A stretch of DNA of 49,729 nucleotides from Protofrankia sp. CiP1_Cm_nod1 (GCF_920888515.1 NZ_CAKKTM010000140.1:1-49729); one strand, 5' to 3'; counted from the stretch's first letter, positions 33,841-41,435 are shown. The notes: generated by a model not told the origin, from the sequence alone. Numbers and translations: made by a program.

Positions 33841-35085
33841 TTACACATCTGCGCTGGCGAGATGGTCGGCGGTGCCCCCACGCCACTCGACCAGGAAGAG
33901 AGTCGCGTCGTCGGTCGTGACCCCGCGCCGTTCTCGCATCAACGCATGGGACAGACCCCGCACCATCTCCCGCACACTTCTGCCCCGGATACTCTCAACA
34001 GAGCTGATCAGGCGTTCCTCGCCGAACTGCTCTCCGCCGGTTTCATGCTCCTCGATGAGGCCATCGGTGAAGAACAGTACGCGGTCGCCGCGCCAGAGCG
34101 TCTGCTCACTGATCTGCGGTATGTCACCACCGAAGCCGACCGGCAGGGTTCCCGGACTCTCCAGTGCCCGGATGACCTGATGATCGCGGATGAGCAGTGC
34201 TGCCGGGTGGCCTGCGTTGACCCACTGCAGGTGGCCTGTTCCGATATCCAGACGCATCATCTGCGCTGTGACGAAGTGGTCGGGCCCGAACTGCTTGTCG
34301 ATGGCCGCGTCCATGAACATGTAAAGCTCGGCAAGCCCGATATCGGCGCGTCTGGCGTGCCGGTAGGCGCCGATCGCGACCGTCGCCAGCACGGCGGCGT
34401 CCAGGCTGTGACCCATCGAGTCGATGACGGCCACGTGCAGGATGTCGTCGTTGAGGGCGTAGTCGAAGCTGTCGCCTGCGATGTTGTAGGCGGGTTCGAG
34501 GATGCCGGCTACCGCGACCTGCGGGGTAATCATGGTCAGCGGGGGCAGCAGTGACCATTGGATTTCCGCGGCCACGCTCATCGGTTCGCGGCGCCGGGCC
34601 TGGAAGAACTGGTCGGTGTAACTGCTCTTGGTGACCAGTATGTCGGCGACGAGGCCGGCGAGTCGCCGCAGCAACCGCCGGTCGTCATCGTCGACGGTGT
34701 CGAGGGTGAGGGCCAGCACCCCCACCTGGTCGCTACCGTCCAGCAGCGGCAGGAACATTCGTATGCCGTCAGCTTGCGGCTGTTCGACGGCCATCGCGCG
34801 GAGGAATGCCGTACCGGCCGGGGAGGCGTCGATCGGCTCGGGCTCCCCGACCGTGAGGCTCCGGCCCGGCAGCGGCGTCAGCATCAGCTGCTCATAGTCC
34901 TGCAGAAGGATCGAGATGTCCCGGCCACCGATCCTGTTCACCTCCTCCGCGACCAGTGGGGCGATCAGCTGCGGCGGCATCTCGTGAGCACGGTCCAGCA
35001 GCACACCCAGCAGCCGCTCGCCGAACCCCTCCGATAGATCCACCATGGCCTTGCGGTAGTCCTGTTCGCCTGCCACCACGGCCAC
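33841..35085 (-). CDS. GAF-SpoIIE (PP2C-type) phosphatase
   Basis: A 414-aa protein. The N-terminal GAF-like sensor region (about 25-165, with LDGSDQVGVLALTLDT) leads into a SpoIIE/PP2C serine phosphatase domain (about 180-400): AGDSFDYA (metal Asp), VIDSMGHSLDAAVLA (the DxxGH motif), LQWVNAGHPAALL, VLFFTDGLIE and TDDATLFLVEW. Such proteins dephosphorylate anti-sigma-factor antagonists in stress partner-switching. No anti-sigma or STAS gene is adjacent, so the partner is elsewhere. GTG 35085 sits at the end of a GGAGGGAGGGG purine run; the next GTGs (codons 3 and 4) are alternatives. Confidence 0.88.
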   Translation of the reverse strand: MAVVAGEQDYRKAMVDLSEGFGERLLGVLLDRAHEMPPQLIAPLVAEEVNRIGGRDISILLQDYEQLMLTPLPGRSLTVGEPEPIDASPAGTAFLRAMAVEQPQADGIRMFLPLLDGSDQVGVLALTLDTVDDDDRRLLRRLAGLVADILVTKSSYTDQFFQARRREPMSVAAEIQWSLLPPLTMITPQVAVAGILEPAYNIAGDSFDYALNDDILHVAVIDSMGHSLDAAVLATVAIGAYRHARRADIGLAELYMFMDAAIDKQFGPDHFVTAQMMRLDIGTGHLQWVNAGHPAALLIRDHQVIRALESPGTLPVGFGGDIPQISEQTLWRGDRVLFFTDGLIEEHETGGEQFGEERLISSVESIRGRSVREMVRGLSHALMRERRGVTTDDATLFLVEWRGGTADHLASADV

Positions 35086-35217
35086 CCCCTCCCTCCCCCT
35101 CGCTCTGGCCCCTCATAGCTGTGCGAGCCTCCCTGGGCCGCGTCAGCCGGTCACGTCGACACCCTGCTTCACCCCTGATCGAGGGGGAGGAGGACAGCGA
35201 AAGCCCTGGTTCGTGGC

Positions 35218-35248
35218 GGTGGAGACGAGGGGACTCGTACCCCTAACC
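35218..35248 (-). other. 3' relic of a tRNA (tRNA-Ala-like), possible attachment site
   Basis: On the minus strand the segment reads variable loop AGGTT (lower-coordinate bases to 35249), T arm AGGGG-TACGAGT-CCCCT with a perfect stem, acceptor 3' strand CGTCTCC, discriminator A, then CC. U at position 70 and A73 fit tRNA-Ala. No matching 5' half (GGAGACG) is found upstream, and T55 is changed to A. Such 3' tRNA pieces are left by integrase-mediated insertion at tRNA genes. Confidence 0.6.
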
Positions 35249-35469
35249 TGTCGGCGCAGCTACGAACATGACGAAGGATCTACGCGGAACGAGCCGCCCG
35301 ATCCCACGTACCCGCCGCGGACGGCCCGGCCGTGTCCATCGAACCCCTTCACGCGAAGATTCGCCGGGCCGGCCACAGCGGCAACACGAATGCCACAAGA
35401 ACCAGGTAGCCCCGGGGGCGTGTGTGCGGACGCCGGAGCGGTTCAGCCTGCACGTGGCCCAGGGTGGGC

Positions 35470-35590
35470 GTGCCAGGTGCCGGGGCGGTGGAGTGACTCG
35501 CCGTGCGGTTCCCGCCGTGTGGTCGTCCGTGCCACGCCTGAGCCCGGCCGGCGATCTCGCGGCCGGCCCGAAGGTTCGGCGTCCGCGGTC
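35470..35590 (+). repeat. Dispersed direct repeat, copy A
   Basis: About 120 bp similar to 41436-41576, best over about 80 bp (GTGTGGTCG...TTCGGCGTCCGCGGTCC) with about ten differences. It contains the inverted repeat CCGGCCG-N9-CGGCCGG (35544-35566). Confidence 0.75.
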
Positions 35591-35774
35591 CGCGGTGGTG
35601 CTTTGGTCGCGTGATCAGGGCCGTTGAAGGTCCACCAGCCCCGGCGATGCATCTTCGATGCCCGCCGGGGCGGAGAAGCCGAAGCGGATTCGGTGACCTG
35701 CAAAGCGTGCGGTTGAACGGGCCGGAACCAGCCGTGAATCGGGTATGCTTGATCTGATTCAAGGGGGTGGTGGT

Positions 35775-36122
35775 ATGGACTCAATCGGTGTGGGTGAACG
35801 GATCAGGCACGCCATGAGTGCTGCCCAGCTGACCCAACGGGCCTTGGCTCAGGTCACGGGTATCTCGCAGCCGACGCTGTCCCGGATCGTCGCTGGTGAT
35901 CGGGTAGCCAAGATGACGGAGATCATCGCGATCGCGGGCGCAACCGGTCATTCCGTGGCGGAGCTTACTGGTGTCGGATCGGTGGCCGACCGTGCCCAGT
36001 ACGCGGCCCGCGCCACGAACGATGCCGAGATGGCCGCGATGCGCCGGGAGCTGTTGCACTACCTGGATCTGGACGCCTATCTGGATGACCAGGGCATCCC
36101 GCCGCTTCCGGTGGTGGCATGA
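35775..36122 (+). CDS. XRE-family HTH regulator of the second ImmA/PIN module
   Basis: A 115-aa DNA-binding protein. Its XRE helix-turn-helix (about 5-60) reads MSAAQLTQRALAQVTGISQP and TLSRIVAGDRVAKM, and a helical C-terminal part ends YLDDQGIPPLPVVA. ATG 35775 is preceded by AAGGGGGTGG. The TTG ten codons upstream lies in the promoter region. The stop overlaps the ATG of the ImmA/IrrE gene (ATGA), so together they equal the single fused protein at 27281-28369. Likely the operon repressor. Confidence 0.88.
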   Translation: MDSIGVGERIRHAMSAAQLTQRALAQVTGISQPTLSRIVAGDRVAKMTEIIAIAGATGHSVAELTGVGSVADRAQYAARATNDAEMAAMRRELLHYLDLDAYLDDQGIPPLPVVA

Positions 36123-36967
36123 ACGCCGAGTCGGACGGGAGGGACGCGGCAGCGCAGTTCCGCCGCGACCATCGCCTGGGGACACAGGCCCTGGGCGATC
36201 TTGTGTCACTCGTCGAGCAGACCACCGGGATCGACGTGGCCGTACTCGACGCAGGCCCGGACGAGCACGGGCTCACAGTGCGCGATCCAGTCCGGAACTC
36301 GGTGTTCATTGGCGTGGCGCGGACCGACCGGCCCATGCGACAGCGCAGCTCCCTCGCCCACGAACTGGCGCATGTCCTGTTCGAGGACTGGTCGGAGGCA
36401 CCGGAAGAAACGTGGAGCGAGCGTCGACCGGCGGAGGTACGGGCGGATGCCTTCGCCCGGCACCTGCTCATACCGGCGGAGGGGCTGCGCGGGTTCCTTG
36501 GCGACCGCGGTCCTGAGGGTATGGACCTCGCGCTGCTTTCGCAGGTGACGCAACGGTTCCTGGTATCCCCGCCGATCGCCGCGATCGCCCTGGAGCAGGC
36601 TGGATACATCACGGAAGCCGTGAAAGTGGAGTGGCGAGCTGTCGCCACGCCGTGGCTGGCGGCCCGGTTCGGCTGGATCGACCAGTACCGTGCCCTGCAG
36701 GCCGGGTCCGATCAGCGGCGGGCTCCGCAGCGGCTCCTCGCCCGTGCGATCAACGGCTATCTGGAACACGTTGTCTCCGCGCAGGCTCTGGCCACGCTCC
36801 GCGGCATCGAGATCGCGACTGTGGAGACGGAGCTACGCGAGGCAGGCATCGAAGCAGGGGAGCCGCCCCGGGCGTGGACTGACGGCGCCGACCTGCCGGA
36901 CGTCGACATCGATCTGAGCGGTCTCGACGATGCGGCTGGCGAGTCTTCCCCGGCCCCCACACGGTGA
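36119..36967 (+). CDS. ImmA/IrrE-family metallopeptidase
   Basis: A 282-aa protein with an ImmA/IrrE-type zinc peptidase domain. HELAH lies at 81-85 (RSSLAHELAHVLFED) and a downstream acidic segment is in AEVRADAFARHLLIPAEGL. A helical region (about 120-280) follows. It overlaps the XRE gene upstream and the PIN gene downstream (GTGA), so all three were one coupled operon. The gene is intact although its PIN partner is destroyed. In family terms it would act as the protease or antitoxin partner. The C-terminus ends in an acidic and then Pro-rich tail. Confidence 0.87.
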   Translation: MNAESDGRDAAAQFRRDHRLGTQALGDLVSLVEQTTGIDVAVLDAGPDEHGLTVRDPVRNSVFIGVARTDRPMRQRSSLAHELAHVLFEDWSEAPEETWSERRPAEVRADAFARHLLIPAEGLRGFLGDRGPEGMDLALLSQVTQRFLVSPPIAAIALEQAGYITEAVKVEWRAVATPWLAARFGWIDQYRALQAGSDQRRAPQRLLARAINGYLEHVVSAQALATLRGIEIATVETELREAGIEAGEPPRAWTDGADLPDVDIDLSGLDDAAGESSPAPTR

Positions 36968-37056
36968 CCGTACGGCCGGTCATCGACGCCGGGCCCGCTC
37001 TCAGCTTCCTCGCCGTCAACAAGGAAAGGCTGCTCATCAGTGTTCTCGGCGGGGCC
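36964..37056 (+). pseudogene. PIN-domain toxin truncated after about 30 residues
   Basis: From GTG 36964 the frame reads VTVRPVIDAGPALSFLAV-NKERLLISVLGG, a good PIN N-terminus with the first catalytic Asp (VIDAGP). After VLGG the sequence no longer resembles a PIN protein and becomes the reverse strand of the VapC remnant. The frame stays open to 37176 but encodes only antisense of the neighbouring antitoxin gene. The catalytic core is lost, so no active RNase can be made. Confidence 0.8.
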
Positions 37057-37074
37057 GGTGTCGACGACGATCAC
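37051..37074 (-). pseudogene. VapC-like PIN toxin, only the first eight codons left
   Basis: On the minus strand GTG 37074 begins VIVVDTGP, the standard VapC start with the first catalytic Asp, overlapping the stop of the antitoxin-like gene (GTGA). After GP (37051) the reading passes into antisense of the plus-strand PIN remnant. The match is only eight residues, so the call leans on its position and coupling. Confidence 0.65.
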
Positions 37075-37294
37075 GCGCTGCGGCGATCCTCGTCGCCCCA
37101 CGCCTCGCGCATGATTCCCTTGACGTGCTCGCCCAGATCCGGCTCGCCATCGAAGACGGCCGTCGTACGGAACTGACGACGGGGGCGCTCGCCGCGTTCC
37201 ACCGCCGCCCACTGCCGCAGCAGCCCACGGCTTCGGATAGCCGGTCCTCCGGCAGCGCGTCAAGCAGCTGGTGTGCTTCGTCGCGCATGCTCAT
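37071..37294 (-). pseudogene. VapB-like antitoxin with a one-base frameshift
   Basis: From ATG 37294 (or 37288) the frame reads MSMRDEAHQLLDALPEDRL-SEAV. One base is missing at about 37224, after which the next frame continues LLRQWAAVERGERPRRQFR-TTAVFDGEPDLGEHVKG...DEDRRSA and stops at 37071. Joined, this is a about 74-aa small antitoxin of the type found before VapC-like PIN genes in actinobacteria. The total length (224 nt) is one short of a multiple of three. Loss of the toxin would have removed selection on it. Confidence 0.75.
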
Positions 37295-37451
37295 GCAGTC
37301 AGTGCAGGAGCCCTGCCGGCCTTCGGCCCGGCCACAGACGTAGTTTCCATGCCGGAAAGCCCGACGTCTCGTTACGACCCGGCGGCCCCAGGCATCCACA
37401 GACCCCGGCAGCGCCCATCCATCACAGTCGTTTCTCGTCGGCGAGGTTATG

Positions 37452-39407
37452 TCACCAACCGGACGCCGTCCGCCGGAACCATTTCCTGCCCTCGGCGGCG
37501 ATTCCTTCGAGGACGTGAATGGTGTGCTGCAGTCCGCCGGCGTCCTGGGTGAGGCTGGCCACCAGCCCAACCGTCTCGCCCGTCGTGATCTCCTCCGGTG
37601 AGGTGTCTGCCATCTGCATCCGGAGCACCTGGCCGTTCACCAGGACGATTTCGAGTTTCTGCACATTTTCGGCGTCACGGTCGACGCGAATCAAGGCGAC
37701 CGAGTCGAAGTGGTAGTTCAGCCGTCCATTTTCGGTGAAACGTCCCGTGGTGAAATCTAGGGTCGACACGAAATTTCGAACCCCGCCGGCGGTGAGGAGA
37801 AAGACCGAGATCTGGTATTTGTTGTAACGCCACGGGCCTCGGTGGACTCGCCCTCGTTTACTTGATGCGGCCTGTGTCTCGACGAAGGCGTGGGCGATGA
37901 CGCTGCTCGCTTTCAGTCGGTAATGGTGCAGCGCCCGGTCGAGGAGTATTCTGCGGTCGCAGTCGAGCCACCGTGCCATCTCCTGATCGTCCGGCCGGTC
38001 TGCTAGGTAGGCCTTCCACCGCTCGAATCCTGCCTGTCGTGCCGCCTTGACCTTTTCGTGCTGATCCTGTTCGGCGGCGAATCGCCGCTTCTCGCATTCT
38101 TTCTCCAGTCGGGCGATAACATGGATGTAGCTCGCCACAGTGACGACGAATGTTGTTTCCAGGGCCAAGAGTACCTCGATTCCGGCCGTAGCCACCAGTG
38201 CCCACAGACCTCCGCCCGCGAGTACGGTGACCCCGACCAGCCCGTACGCACCGAGTTCTGGCACGGCACGCTGCGCTCTGCTCCAAGAGAGGTGGGTCCC
38301 GTCCCTCCGCATCTTCTGAATCTGCCATGCTTCGTGCCGCAGCAGCCAGGCGACCCGATTGGCGCCGATCCAACGCTCCCAGTAGATGCCGATGATCTCG
38401 TTGGCGATGCTGCGCCGCGCCCTGGCCGTCCACTGCAGCCACTCGGCGGGGGTGACACCACTCGGTGGGTATCTGGCCACGTAGTACTCGAGATCGCGAT
38501 TGATGCTTTTCGCGAATGTTCCGGAGGACTGCAGTGCATCGGCTTCGTCTTCGATGTACTCGATCTTCCAGGACACCCCGTGCCGGACGGCGATAATGCC
38601 GATGGCGAGAATCAGCATGCACCCAAGCATCGTCCACGTCCGTCCGGCTGTCGTCAGGCGCACGGCGACGTTTATGGCCCAGGCGGCGAGAACCACCACC
38701 GAAACCGTGGCGCGCAGCCGAGTCTCCCTGGAGATGTCGACGGGGCGTGGAGGGCGCGTCCGTGGTTCGGCTGGGTTCGGGTGAAAAAACTTCTTGACCC
38801 GGTCAAGACGTGCGTTGGCCATCTGCTCGTCGTTGGCTTGGGCGATGGCGCGGTTCCACACTTCATCCTCGAGTGGACCATCGAGGAACTGTTCCATGTG
38901 GCGGAGGATCATGCCCTTCTGCTGGTCGGGCAGAGTATCGAGCTCCTTGAGTGCCACCGTGATGTCGGTGTTCCTGCCTTTGGCTGCGTCCATCAGCAGG
39001 AGCACCACACGCAGGCCCTGTGCCCAGGGGTCATCGCCCTGCTCGGGTTGGTCTTCCTGTAAGTCGCGTAGCTGCCTGGACTCGTCGGCTGACAGTTCGT
39101 CCCTCGACCGTCCGCTGACCAGTGCCAGCAGCCAGTGGAAGCGCACTCGGTCAGACTTCGCGGAGCTGACCACGAACTCGCGCATGAGCTGGCGTGCCTG
39201 GTCGGCCATGCGCCCGTCCAGGTGGCGGACACCGGCCTCGAACTTCTCCGCCGGACTCGCATTGGGGGCGACCGTGTACTGGTGGACGCCGCCGTGGACG
39301 ACGCCGGCCTGGACTCCGACCTGAGAGGAACCGTCGGCGATGTTGGAGGACGAAACCGGGCTGGGCTGGGCGCCTGACCCGGAGGAGAAACCCCAGTCGT
39401 CGGTCAC
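37452..39407 (-). CDS. Four-helix membrane protein with N-terminal VGVQAG cassette (candidate conflict-system component)
   Basis: A 651-aa protein of unknown family. Residues 30-41 are VGVQAGVVHGGV, a Gly/Val cassette shared with the next gene upstream. A helical cytosolic region follows (about 50-215), then two membrane helices (about 228-250, 258-276), an amphipathic soluble part (about 280-375), and a second hydrophobic pair (about 388-435). A charged coiled-coil-like segment (RLEKECEKRRFAAEQDQHEK) precedes a C-terminal beta-rich domain (about 530-620, with HFDSVALIRVDRD and VLVNGQVLRMQMAD) that could be PH-like. GTG 39407 overlaps the stop of the nucleosidase gene. A membrane effector or scaffold is inferred from context only. 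Confidence 0.75.
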   Translation of the reverse strand: MTDDWGFSSGSGAQPSPVSSSNIADGSSQVGVQAGVVHGGVHQYTVAPNASPAEKFEAGVRHLDGRMADQARQLMREFVVSSAKSDRVRFHWLLALVSGRSRDELSADESRQLRDLQEDQPEQGDDPWAQGLRVVLLLMDAAKGRNTDITVALKELDTLPDQQKGMILRHMEQFLDGPLEDEVWNRAIAQANDEQMANARLDRVKKFFHPNPAEPRTRPPRPVDISRETRLRATVSVVVLAAWAINVAVRLTTAGRTWTMLGCMLILAIGIIAVRHGVSWKIEYIEDEADALQSSGTFAKSINRDLEYYVARYPPSGVTPAEWLQWTARARRSIANEIIGIYWERWIGANRVAWLLRHEAWQIQKMRRDGTHLSWSRAQRAVPELGAYGLVGVTVLAGGGLWALVATAGIEVLLALETTFVVTVASYIHVIARLEKECEKRRFAAEQDQHEKVKAARQAGFERWKAYLADRPDDQEMARWLDCDRRILLDRALHHYRLKASSVIAHAFVETQAASSKRGRVHRGPWRYNKYQISVFLLTAGGVRNFVSTLDFTTGRFTENGRLNYHFDSVALIRVDRDAENVQKLEIVLVNGQVLRMQMADTSPEEITTGETVGLVASLTQDAGGLQHTIHVLEGIAAEGRKWFRRTASGW

Positions 39408-40582
39408 GACAATCCCTGCGCTATGGTGATGGCCACACCGATTTTCGTGGCGAGGTCGGCCACGTCACCGATCAGCCCACGGACCTTCTTGAGGGCGACC
39501 AGCAGCGCTCGGCGGGTCGCTGGTGAATCCGTCTGGAGTGCCTCGTCAGCTGCGGCGAGCTCGGCTTCGGCGACCGCGTAGGTGTCCTCGTCCACGGTTC
39601 CGGCGCTGCGTGCGTTCTGCAGGTCGTTGCGGAAGCCGACAAGCGCCGCCGACAGGTCCGCCGGGACTTGCTCACCGGTCGCGCCGATGGTCACGCCCCC
39701 GTGCAGGGCTCCGGCCTGCACACCAACTCGGGCGTTCCCCGACGCGGTGTTGCGGATGTTCTGGTTCGGTACCTGCATGGTGGATCTCCTCCCGATCCTC
39801 GTTTCCGCGGTATCGGTCTTTCCGATGTCCACGGCCAGTTCCTCGGCGAGTGCCACGGCGAACGAGGCCGCGTTCGCCACGGCTCGCTGCTGCCACAGGT
39901 GGCGGTCGGTCGACTCCTTGGTGCCGTCGGCGTGGTCGCTGACGCCACGGATCACGATCACGGGCAGGGAGCTGTTCAGCAGCCCGGCCTGGCTGGCTCC
40001 CGCGCCTTCCATCTCGATGGCGAGTGCGTCGTTGTAGTGGTCGTGAAGCCAACGGGCCAGGGCCGACACGGTGGAGTTCAACACCACCTCGCCCGCCGCG
40101 ATCGGCCCGAAGTGCACCTGTGGGAGGGAGTCCGCTTTGACTGGCGGCCGGGCCCAGCTTCTCGTCCGAGACAGGTGGCGTGCGATCTGTTCGGCGCGGT
40201 GCGAGAGCGGCCACGTGCGGGGTCGCCCCCAGAGCCCTTCGTCCTCGCTGGTGGCGCCGTGGAAGGCGTAGACGTGAGTGCCCACGACGACGTCACCGAG
40301 TGCGATATGGCGATGAAGGCCGCCGGCGACGCCGACGAAGAGCAAAGCCGCCGGTGCAAACTCGGCGATGGCGCGTTCGGCGAGCACCGCTGCCGACTGA
40401 TTGCCTACACCGACGTGTGCCAGCGCCACCCGGCATTGGCCGCCGGCCAATCGGCCGACCTCGAAACGGGTTCCCTGCGGATGGCGGTGCAGCCGCGCGT
40501 CTACCAGATGTTCATGAACTGCCTGGTACTCCAGGTCGAGAGCCGTCAGGACGACGATCGGCCGGGTGTTCGCCACGCTCAT
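39404..40582 (-). CDS. Nucleoside phosphorylase/MTAN-fold protein with VGVQAG cassette and helical C-terminus
   Basis: A 392-aa protein. Residues 8-250 have the PNP/UDP phosphorylase-MTA nucleosidase fold: VLTALDLEYQAV (Glu 18), FVGVAGGL, DVVVGTHVY, the ribose-binding EMEGAG (190-195) and the catalytic Asp in RGVSDHADGTK (Asp 216). The active site therefore looks intact. A cassette VGVQAGALHGGV (286-297) follows, and then an about 90-residue helical domain with a hydrophobic end (302-392), unlike housekeeping MTAN enzymes. PNP-fold domains are known immune effectors that hydrolyse ATP (Detocs), which suggests a nucleotide-depleting or signal role here. ATG 40582 overlaps the NUDIX stop (ATGA). 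Confidence 0.83.
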   Translation of the reverse strand: MSVANTRPIVVLTALDLEYQAVHEHLVDARLHRHPQGTRFEVGRLAGGQCRVALAHVGVGNQSAAVLAERAIAEFAPAALLFVGVAGGLHRHIALGDVVVGTHVYAFHGATSEDEGLWGRPRTWPLSHRAEQIARHLSRTRSWARPPVKADSLPQVHFGPIAAGEVVLNSTVSALARWLHDHYNDALAIEMEGAGASQAGLLNSSLPVIVIRGVSDHADGTKESTDRHLWQQRAVANAASFAVALAEELAVDIGKTDTAETRIGRRSTMQVPNQNIRNTASGNARVGVQAGALHGGVTIGATGEQVPADLSAALVGFRNDLQNARSAGTVDEDTYAVAEAELAAADEALQTDSPATRRALLVALKKVRGLIGDVADLATKIGVAITIAQGLS

Positions 40583-41328
40583 CCCTCCTCTTCCGGGTGC
40601 GTGTCGGCGGCATCTGCCGCAGGGGCGACGGGCCGGGTGATCGGTGGTGAGAGGACGGAGCTGAGGCCTGCTCGGAACAGGCGGGCGGGCCGCCCGACAG
40701 TGATCCGTTGCTCCCTGCCCACCGGAACGATGAACCCGCTGGCTTTCTGGACCTTTCGGTAGAAATTCCTGGGGTCGAGTGGCGTCCCCCAGACCGCCTC
40801 GTACACCTCCTGGAGATCACCGATGGTGAAGGCGGGACCGCAGAAGGCGGTGGCAAGTGCTGAGTTCTCGAGCTTGACCCGGGCGCGTTCGACGCCGTCC
40901 GTGATGATTCGACGATGGTCGAAAGCGAGAACCAACTCGCCTGAGAGGACTCGGTTCGTCGGCTGCCAGCTCGCATCCGCGGCGTCCGATCCTGCGACCG
41001 GTTCCGGCAACCGCGGCGTGACGGCAAGGTAGGCCACCGAGACAACCCGCCCCCGCGGGTCACGGCCGGGCTCGCCGTAGACGCCGAGCTGTTCCAGATA
41101 CAGGCTCCCGGCCTCGATGCCGGCCTCCTCGGCGAGCTCCCGCCGCGCCGCCGTCCCGAGGTCCTCCTCGACGTGGGCCAGGAAGCCACCCGGGAGCGCG
41201 AACGCACCTTGGTACGGCTCGATCGCACGTTCGATCAATAGCACCTGCAGGCTCGTTCCCCGCAGTGTGAGGATCACGAGGTCGACGGCGAGCGGAACTT
41301 CTGGAGGCTCCCACGGATCATGAATCAC
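40579..41328 (-). CDS. NrtR-like NUDIX protein with winged-helix C-terminus
   Basis: A 249-aa protein. The N-terminal NUDIX domain (about 10-145) has LPGGFLAHVEEDL and RRELAEEAGI, so the metal-binding REx2EE core (64-68) is kept, but there is one extra residue between the Gly and the first Glu of the NUDIX box. The C-terminal part (about 160-235: FTIGDLQEVYEAVWGTPLDP, NFYRKVQ, GRPARLFR) is the winged-helix of NrtR-type regulators, which sense ADP-ribose-like NAD metabolites. GTG 41328 is the start. The gene heads a coupled operon with the nucleosidase and membrane protein. A CGACAG-N6-CTGTCG palindrome lies 27 bp upstream, suggesting autoregulation. Confidence 0.88.
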   Translation of the reverse strand: MIHDPWEPPEVPLAVDLVILTLRGTSLQVLLIERAIEPYQGAFALPGGFLAHVEEDLGTAARRELAEEAGIEAGSLYLEQLGVYGEPGRDPRGRVVSVAYLAVTPRLPEPVAGSDAADASWQPTNRVLSGELVLAFDHRRIITDGVERARVKLENSALATAFCGPAFTIGDLQEVYEAVWGTPLDPRNFYRKVQKASGFIVPVGREQRITVGRPARLFRAGLSSVLSPPITRPVAPAADAADTHPEEEG

Positions 41329-41354
41329 GCTGCAAGACTAAATTTTTGTGTCGA

Positions 41355-41372
41355 CGACAGGAATAACTGTCG
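41355..41372. promoter_or_regulatory. Perfect inverted repeat upstream of the NUDIX operon
   Basis: CGACAG-GAATAA-CTGTCG has perfect 6-bp arms and an AT-rich spacer, in the only AT-rich patch of the region and 27 bp before the start. A further half-site (GGACAGTC, 41379-41386) lies outside it. It is the most likely operator for the NrtR-like protein. Confidence 0.6.
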
Positions 41373-41435
41373 GCAAGTGGACAGTCAGGGATGGCCCACC
41401 GGGTCGATGCGGTCCGGGCGTCTCGAACGACGGAG

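Larger units (their letters stand above)
35086..35774. other. Gene-poor junction with tRNA relic and dispersed repeat
   Basis: 689 bp without an intact gene. It holds a tRNA-Ala-like 3' relic (35218-35248), dispersed repeat copy A (35470-35590), and the promoter region of the second HTH-ImmA module, with a TATGCT box at 35744-35749 and TTGA-N6-TCAA at 35749-35762. Confidence 0.6.

Noticed and set aside
35200-35600. Possible tmRNA gene on the minus strand, because a tRNA-like 3' end is present
   Set aside because: No matching 5' acceptor half and no tag-peptide reading frame is found in the preceding 400 nt, so a tRNA 3' relic is the simpler reading.
36964-37176. A 70-codon open frame as an intact small protein
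   Set aside because: Only the first about 30 codons resemble a PIN protein. The rest is antisense of the adjacent antitoxin gene, so it is annotated as truncated.
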